Assembly: GCA_002331575.1 (NCBI GenBank)
Contig: DCZG01000100.1
Span: 50,405 to 60,325, forward strand
Length of the DNA: 9,921 nt
Source of the DNA: Atopobium sp. UBA2090
GTDB taxonomy: Bacteria; Actinomycetota; Coriobacteriia; Coriobacteriales; Atopobiaceae
Reading direction: 5' to 3'
Part shown: piece after piece, positions 6,300-9,921 of the stretch
Numbering within the stretch: the first letter of the stretch is position 1
Layout: each line of letters starts with the position of its first letter
Translations under genes and position numbers: made by a program
The notes under the pieces: generated by a model
What the model saw: the letters and a program-made list of their open reading frames with translations, nothing else
Told to the model about the DNA's origin: nothing
Databases searched by the model: none

Positions 6300-7151
6300 A
6301 TGGACACGATCACGCTCAACAACGGCGTCGAAATGCCGCTCCTCGGATTCGGGGTCTTCCAGATAACCGACCAGGAGGTCTGCAGGAAGAGCGTGCTCAC
6401 GGCGCTCGAACTCGGATACCGCCTCGTTGACACCGCGGCGTGCTACGGAAACGAGCGGGCGGTGGGCTCGGCGATCGCGGAGAGCGGCATCGACCGTGCC
6501 GACGTCTTCGTCACGTCGAAGGTGTGGATCCAGGACGCGGGCTACGAGCGGACCATGGCGTCGTTCGAGAGGACGCTGGAGAACCTCGGCACGGACTACC
6601 TCGACCTCTACCTCGTTCACATGCCCTACGGCGACTATCACGGAAGCTGGCGAGCCATGGAGGAACTCGAGCGCGAGGGTCGCGTCAGGGCGATAGGTGT
6701 CTGCAACTTCCTCGCCGACCGGCTTGTTGACCTCATCCTCTCGCACGAGACGACTCCCGCCGTCAACCAGATGGAGACCCACCCCCTCTGCCAGCAGAAG
6801 GCGCTGCGAGAGCTGCAGGCGGGCTACGGCGTGGCCCCCATGGCCTGGGCGCCCTTCGCGGAGGGGCGACGCGGCATCTTCTCCAACGAGACGCTGTCGG
6901 AGATCGGGTCCGCGCATCGAAAGACGGCCGCCCAGGTGATCCTGCGCTGGCTTCGCCAGGAGGGCGTCGTCGCCATACCCAAGTCGATCCACGAGGAGAG
7001 AATTGCGCAGAACCTTGACGTCGACGACTTCGAGCTCTCTGACGCGGAGATGGCGACGATCGAGACGATGGACACGGGGAGGGACCTCATCCTCGACATC
7101 GCGACGGCCGACGAGGCGGTTCGGCTGCACGGCATCACGTTCGAGCAATAG
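6300..7151 (+). CDS. aldo/keto reductase
   Basis: 283 aa TIM-barrel oxidoreductase. The complete catalytic tetrad is present: Asp44 and Tyr49 in LVDTAACYGNE, Lys74 in TSKVW, and His107 in LYLVHMPYGD. The GVCNF segment (133-137) and the NADPH 2'-phosphate motif IPKS (226-229) are intact, so NADPH-dependent carbonyl reduction in the cytoplasm is expected. It resembles the 2,5-diketo-gluconate reductase branch, but the substrate cannot be read from sequence. The ATG at 6300 is preceded by AGAAGGG with about 8-nt spacing. An in-frame GTG at 6270 has no such site. It begins 36 bp after the hydrolase stop, the widest gap in the operon, with no terminator visible there. Confidence 0.93.
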   Translation: MDTITLNNGVEMPLLGFGVFQITDQEVCRKSVLTALELGYRLVDTAACYGNERAVGSAIAESGIDRADVFVTSKVWIQDAGYERTMASFERTLENLGTDYLDLYLVHMPYGDYHGSWRAMEELEREGRVRAIGVCNFLADRLVDLILSHETTPAVNQMETHPLCQQKALRELQAGYGVAPMAWAPFAEGRRGIFSNETLSEIGSAHRKTAAQVILRWLRQEGVVAIPKSIHEERIAQNLDVDDFELSDAEMATIETMDTGRDLILDIATADEAVRLHGITFEQ

Positions 7152-7164
7152 ACGAGGGGGCATC

Positions 7165-7299
7165 ATGAAAAGCAGTGCGCTCAGGGCGAGCTATGGCGAT
7201 ACCGCGCACGGCATGCCTGTGATCGGTAACGGCCACCCCACGCTGATCTACGATGGCGAGCTGAGCATCAATCCGGCATGGGGGGCGTTGCGGACATGA
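7165..7299 (+). CDS. 44-aa small ORF, translationally coupled to the lipoprotein esterase
   Basis: 44 codons beginning MKSSALRASYGDTAHGMP and ending PAWGALRT. It has a strong ribosome binding site (GAGGGGG just upstream of the ATG, about 5-nt spacing), starts 13 bp after the aldo/keto reductase stop, and ends in an ATGA overlap with the next gene (7296-7299). These signs argue that it is translated. I do not recognise a family. There is no signal peptide or transmembrane segment. It might be a genuine small protein, a leader that couples translation of the esterase gene, or the N-terminal remnant of a gene truncated by deletion. Confidence 0.5.
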   Translation: MKSSALRASYGDTAHGMPVIGNGHPTLIYDGELSINPAWGALRT

Positions 7300-8231
7300 G
7301 ACAAGGACACGAGGGAGCGCGGCCAGAGGCTTCGGCGGGCAGGCTTCTGACGAGAAGGGCGGCCGTCGCGACGCTCGCCCTGCTCGCCCTCGGCGGGTGC
7401 GCGGCAAAGGTGAATGCCACGGAGACTTCGGACGACGCCGCCCTGGACGACGCGACTTCGGACGATGACTTCCAGGCCGTGTGCGGCTACTCCGAGCAGG
7501 AGATCTGGTGCTCGCGGGACGGCCTGGCCATCTACGGCGTCGCGCTCGTGCCCGACGAGGACGCGTCGACGTTCCCCACCGTCATCATCTCCCACGGGTT
7601 CTCGGGCACGTACGAGGACAGCCTCGTCTACGGGCGGCGCCTCGCGCGAAACGGCATCGCCGCCTACTGCTTCGACTTCTGCGGCGGCTCCACCGACTCC
7701 AAGAGCGACGGGGACACGCGGGACATGTCGGTTGTCACCGAGGAGAAGGACCTGCTCGCCGTCGTCTCGCAGATTCGCGACGAGTCCTTCGTCGACGCGA
7801 GCCGGCTGTTCCTCATGGGCGAGAGCCAGGGCGGCTTTGTCTCCGGGCTGGTAGCCGCCCAGATACCGGACGAGGTCCGGGGACTCGTCCTCCTCTATCC
7901 CGCAATCGACATCGTCAACCAGGCGCATGCGCTGTTCGCGACGAAGGAGGGCATCACCGAGACGGAGCTCTGGGGGATGGACCTCGGAACGTGCTACTAC
8001 GCGGACGTCTGGGACATCGACCCGTACGCGGAGCTCGTGAAGTACACGGGCGACGTGATCATCTTCCACGGGACGGAGGACTCCGTGGTCAACATCTCCT
8101 TCTCCCGAAAGCTCGTCACGTGCTACGCCTCGGCGACGCTCGTCGAGATCGACGACGCCGACCACGGCTTCTGGGGTGACGACGCGCGAAGCGTGGCCGA
8201 CCAGACCGTGGAGTTCGTCCAGGCACATTAG
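7296..8231 (+). CDS. exported lipoprotein alpha/beta hydrolase, cinnamoyl/feruloyl-esterase-like
   Basis: 311 aa. An N-terminal signal, LLTRRAAVATLALLALGGC (17-35), carries twin arginines and an LGGC lipobox with Cys35 as lipid anchor, so the enzyme is probably tethered outside the membrane. After an acidic linker, the hydrolase domain shows the oxyanion motif SHGFSG (99-104), nucleophile Ser177 in GESQGG, Asp262 in FHGTEDSVV and His290 in DADHGFWG: a full serine triad. The layout, including FDFCGGS and the lid-like insert around 205-245, recalls gut bacterial cinnamoyl/feruloyl esterases (Est1E, LJ0536), though those are usually not lipoproteins. I chose the ATG at 7296, which overlaps the small ORF stop, with a G-run at 7279-7284. 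The in-frame ATG at 7278 lies before that G-run. Substrate specificity is inferred only. Confidence 0.85.
   Translation: MRQGHEGARPEASAGRLLTRRAAVATLALLALGGCAAKVNATETSDDAALDDATSDDDFQAVCGYSEQEIWCSRDGLAIYGVALVPDEDASTFPTVIISHGFSGTYEDSLVYGRRLARNGIAAYCFDFCGGSTDSKSDGDTRDMSVVTEEKDLLAVVSQIRDESFVDASRLFLMGESQGGFVSGLVAAQIPDEVRGLVLLYPAIDIVNQAHALFATKEGITETELWGMDLGTCYYADVWDIDPYAELVKYTGDVIIFHGTEDSVVNISFSRKLVTCYASATLVEIDDADHGFWGDDARSVADQTVEFVQAH
7425..7465 (+). repeat. in-frame 30-bp-spaced direct repeat in the lipoprotein linker
   Basis: ACTTCGGACGA occurs at 7425-7435 and 7455-7465, exactly 30 bp apart. It encodes TSDD at residues 44-47 and again at 54-57 in the acidic spacer between the lipid anchor and the catalytic domain. 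It looks like a small tandem duplication that lengthened the linker without changing frame. Confidence 0.5.
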
Positions 8232-8246
8232 AAGAGAGGCCATGAC

Positions 8247-8894
8247 ATGGAAACGAAAACGGCAGGCATGACCAGGAAGGACTTTCTCGCCATGCTCTGC
8301 GGTACGGGTGCCGTCGTGCTCGGAGGCTGCGCGCAGAGTGGCGAGACGAGCGGGGCGGCCTCGGCGTCGTCGTCGGCTGCGACGACCGCGACGCAGGCAA
8401 AGGGCACGGTGCTCGTCGCGTACTTCTCGGCGACCGGCAACACGAGGCGCGTCGCCCAGGCAGCCGCGACCGCGCTGGGCGCCGACCTCTTTGAGATCGC
8501 GCCCGTGAGCCCCTACAGCGACGACGACCTCAACTACGATGACGACTCCAGCCGCGCGAGCCAGGAGTACGCCGACGAGAGCAAGCGCAGCGTCGAGCTC
8601 ACCCAGGTGACGCCGGACGGCTTTGCCAGCTACGATACCGTGCTTCTCGGCTATCCCATCTGGTGGGGCATCGCGGCATGGCCGACGAACGGCTTCGTCG
8701 CGGGCAACGACTTTGCGGGCAAGACCGTGGTGCCGTTCTGCACCTCGATCTCGTCGCCGGTCGGGGAGAGCGCCACGGGGCTCGAGTCGCTCGCGAGCGG
8801 GGACGCGGGCGCGTGGGCCGAGGGCCAGCGCTTTGACAGCGGGGTGTCGGACGACGAGGTCCGCAGTTGGGTCTCGGGGCTCGCGATCGGGTAG
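8247..8894 (+). CDS. flavodoxin-domain lipoprotein
   Basis: 215 aa. The N-terminus has TRKDFL (9-14), a Tat-like motif with one Arg replaced by Lys, a hydrophobic stretch and the lipobox LGGC with Cys28. A Ser/Ala/Thr-rich linker (about 33-50) follows. The flavodoxin domain begins at about 53 (GTVLVAYFSATGNTRRVAQ). The phosphate loop SATGNTRR is at 61-68, and the aromatic-rich FMN loop GYPIWWGIAAW (135-145) is present. This is the flavodoxin_4-type fold expected to bind FMN. The predicted location is the outer face of the membrane, unusual for flavodoxins but seen in Gram-positive anaerobes. It starts 15 bp after the esterase stop with GAGAGG about 8 nt upstream. It is the last gene of the run and is followed by a strong hairpin. 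It may relay electrons at the cell surface; partners are unknown. Confidence 0.88.
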   Translation: METKTAGMTRKDFLAMLCGTGAVVLGGCAQSGETSGAASASSSAATTATQAKGTVLVAYFSATGNTRRVAQAAATALGADLFEIAPVSPYSDDDLNYDDDSSRASQEYADESKRSVELTQVTPDGFASYDTVLLGYPIWWGIAAWPTNGFVAGNDFAGKTVVPFCTSISSPVGESATGLESLASGDAGAWAEGQRFDSGVSDDEVRSWVSGLAIG

Positions 8895-8927
8895 GTGCGG
8901 GGTTCGGAAGAGCTTTCGACTTTCAGT

Positions 8928-8985
8928 TTTCACACGAAGGGCCCTTTTTCGGGAGTTTGCCGAAATTCGGGCCCTTCGTGTGAAA
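8928..8985 (+). terminator. very strong hairpin after the operon, possible terminator
   Basis: TTTCACACGAAGGGCCC (8928-8944) and its exact reverse complement (8969-8985) form a 17-bp perfect stem. Inside, TTTCGG (8947-8952) pairs with CCGAAA (8960-8965) around a 7-nt loop, giving about 23 paired bases with a small internal loop. It begins 34 bp after the flavodoxin lipoprotein stop, as expected for an operon end. No U-run follows on either strand, so it may act as an RNA 3'-end stabiliser, an atypical terminator or part of a repeat element. Confidence 0.55.
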
Positions 8986-8990
8986 TTCGC

Positions 8991-9005
8991 GTCTGGCGAG
9001 AAGGA
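8991..9005 (+). repeat. short intergenic repeat, copy 3 (GTCTGGCGAGAAGGA)
   Basis: Identical over 15 bp to 3419-3433. It starts 5 bp after the long hairpin and marks the right edge of the LysR-operon block. Confidence 0.6.
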
Positions 9006-9028
9006 CGTCGGGCTGCTGCGTGCCGGAG

Positions 9029-9034
9029 TATGAT
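9029..9034 (+). promoter_or_regulatory. candidate -10 element for the MBL-fold hydrolase gene
   Basis: TATGAT lies 53 bp upstream of the chosen start and is identical to the -10 proposed for the DUF554 gene. No clear -35 is visible. It would give the hydrolase its own promoter after the operon-end hairpin. Confidence 0.35.
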
Positions 9035-9057
9035 GGCGCCTACCCTGCCACGTTCGT

Positions 9058-9068
9058 TGGCGAGAAGG
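9058..9068 (+). repeat. short intergenic repeat, partial copy 4 (TGGCGAGAAGG)
   Basis: 11 bp identical to the core of the other copies, diverging afterwards (TATG instead of AC/AT). It lies 19 bp upstream of the hydrolase start. Its purine-rich end could be mistaken for a ribosome binding site for an ATG at 9070, but it is only about 1 nt from that codon. Confidence 0.45.
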
Positions 9069-9087
9069 TATGAGGGAAGGGGCCGAG

Positions 9088-9918
9088 ATGCGCGTCACGG
9101 CGCTTGCGGAGAACACGTCGGGCCGAGAGGGACTCGTCGCCGAGCACGGACTGAGCCTCCTCGTGGAGACGGACGCGCGGACGGTCCTCTTCGACACGGG
9201 CCAGTCGCCCGCCTTCGCGGACAACGCGCGACGGCTTGGCATCGACCTCGACGCGGTCGACACCGTGGTCATCTCGCACGGCCACTACGACCATGGCGGC
9301 GGCCTCGCGACCTTCCTCGAGCTCAACGACCATGCGCCGGTCTACCTCAGCCGACATGCCTTCGAGGAGCACCGAAACACCAGGGAGAAGGACATCGGCC
9401 TTGACCCGGCGCTCAGGGAGTCGGGCCGGCTCGTCTACACGGACGACCACCTCGACCTGGGAGACGGGCTCGAGCTCTTCTCGTGCAACGACCGGGTGCC
9501 TGCGCACCAGGTCAACGCCTTCGGGCTCACGATGCGCTCGGACGGCGAGCTCGTGCCCGACGACTTCCGGCATGAGCAGTACCTGCTAGTGACGGAGCGG
9601 GGGAGAAGGGTCCTCTTCAGCGGCTGCTCGCACAAGGGCGTCCTGAACATCGAGGAGTGGTTCGAGCCCGACGTCCTCATCGGCGGGTTCCACTTCATGA
9701 GGCTCGACGTGGAAGGTGCGGGGCGAGACGTGCTCGACGATGCTGCCGAGAAGCTCCTGAGCCACGAGACGGACTACGTGACCTGCCACTGCACGGGGGC
9801 GGACCAGTACCGCTACCTGCGGGGGATTATGGGCGAGCGGCTGGGGTATCTGGCCTGCGGGGAGACGGTTGTGGTGTGTCGCACTTTCCGTGCCTCTAAT
9901 GAAGGGACCAGAGGATAA
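9088..9918 (+). CDS. MBL-fold metallohydrolase (dihydropteroate-synthase-like MBL group)
   Basis: 276 aa, cytoplasmic. The metallo-beta-lactamase zinc motif HGHYDHGGG places His64, His66, Asp68 and His69. Further ligand candidates are His182 in SGCSHKG and His234 in TCHCTGADQ. The overall pattern, from AEHGLSLLVET and LFDTGQS to GCSHKGVLNI and FHFMRLD, matches the MBL group often annotated as 7,8-dihydropterin-6-methyl-4-(beta-D-ribofuranosyl)-aminobenzene-5'-phosphate synthase. That activity is proven only for archaeal relatives and should not be assumed here. The ATG at 9088 has GGGAAGGGG upstream at good spacing. The in-frame ATG at 9070 is too close to its purine run. The stop TAA is at 9916-9918, so the gene is complete. 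It is probably transcribed separately from the upstream operon. Confidence 0.9.
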   Translation: MRVTALAENTSGREGLVAEHGLSLLVETDARTVLFDTGQSPAFADNARRLGIDLDAVDTVVISHGHYDHGGGLATFLELNDHAPVYLSRHAFEEHRNTREKDIGLDPALRESGRLVYTDDHLDLGDGLELFSCNDRVPAHQVNAFGLTMRSDGELVPDDFRHEQYLLVTERGRRVLFSGCSHKGVLNIEEWFEPDVLIGGFHFMRLDVEGAGRDVLDDAAEKLLSHETDYVTCHCTGADQYRYLRGIMGERLGYLACGETVVVCRTFRASNEGTRG

Positions 9919-9921
9919 CCT

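Noticed and set aside
5316..7166. 616-codon open frame on the minus strand opposite the hydrolase and aldo/keto reductase genes
   Set aside because: A shadow of high-GC codon bias. The composition is Arg/Val/Asp/His-rich low complexity with no domain, and the + strand genes have complete catalytic motifs.
7248..9272. 674-codon open frame on the minus strand opposite the two lipoprotein genes
   Set aside because: Same reason. It also spans the operon-end hairpin and the start of the MBL gene, which a real gene would not.
8895..9404. 169-codon + strand frame starting after the flavodoxin lipoprotein
   Set aside because: It begins with translation of the hairpin and repeat, then runs out of frame through the MBL gene.

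Overview
The window is high-GC DNA with short intergenic gaps, G-rich ribosome binding sites and many flavin or Fe-S redox proteins. The protein types and composition suggest an anaerobic gut or oral member of the Coriobacteriia (Olsenella/Atopobium/Collinsella-like). That is an inference from style and family recall; no rRNA or marker gene confirms it. I found no phage, transposase, CRISPR, tRNA or rRNA genes.

Layout. (1) 68-1490, + strand: a two-cluster ferredoxin-type protein related to epoxyqueuosine reductases, then a DUF3267 membrane zincin 19 bp downstream. (2) 1520-2197, - strand: an AIM24/TIGR00266 protein, convergent with the DUF3267 gene and divergent from (3) 2376-3092, a DUF554 membrane protein. 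(4) 3093-3450: a 358-bp gene-free stretch full of inverted repeats, with two copies of a short intergenic repeat. (5) 3451-4317, - strand: a LysR-type regulator. (6) 4435-8894, + strand, divergent from the regulator: a tight run of seven reading frames, consisting of a cyclophilin-like protein, a cysteine-rich flavodoxin-fold reductase, a Cys-nucleophile alpha/beta hydrolase, an aldo/keto reductase, a 44-codon small ORF, a cinnamoyl-esterase-like lipoprotein and a flavodoxin lipoprotein. (7) 8895-9087: a very strong hairpin and two more copies of the short repeat. (8) 9088-9918, + strand: an MBL-fold metallohydrolase.

The central block looks like one LysR-controlled unit. It has two exported lipoproteins (an esterase and a flavodoxin) and four cytoplasmic proteins (a flavodoxin-fold reductase, an aldo/keto reductase, a second hydrolase and a cyclophilin-like protein). 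A reasonable hypothesis is that an ester, perhaps a plant phenolic, is cleaved outside the membrane and the product is processed and reduced inside. The sequence does not identify the substrate.

The most unusual non-coding signal is a 15-bp sequence, GTCTGGCGAGAAGGA, present identically and in the same orientation at both edges of this block (3419-3433 and 8991-9005). A 13-bp copy lies at 3101-3113 and an 11-bp copy at 9058-9068. Both 15-bp copies sit just downstream of long perfect inverted repeats of unrelated sequence. This may be a compound intergenic repeat family or the boundary of a cassette.
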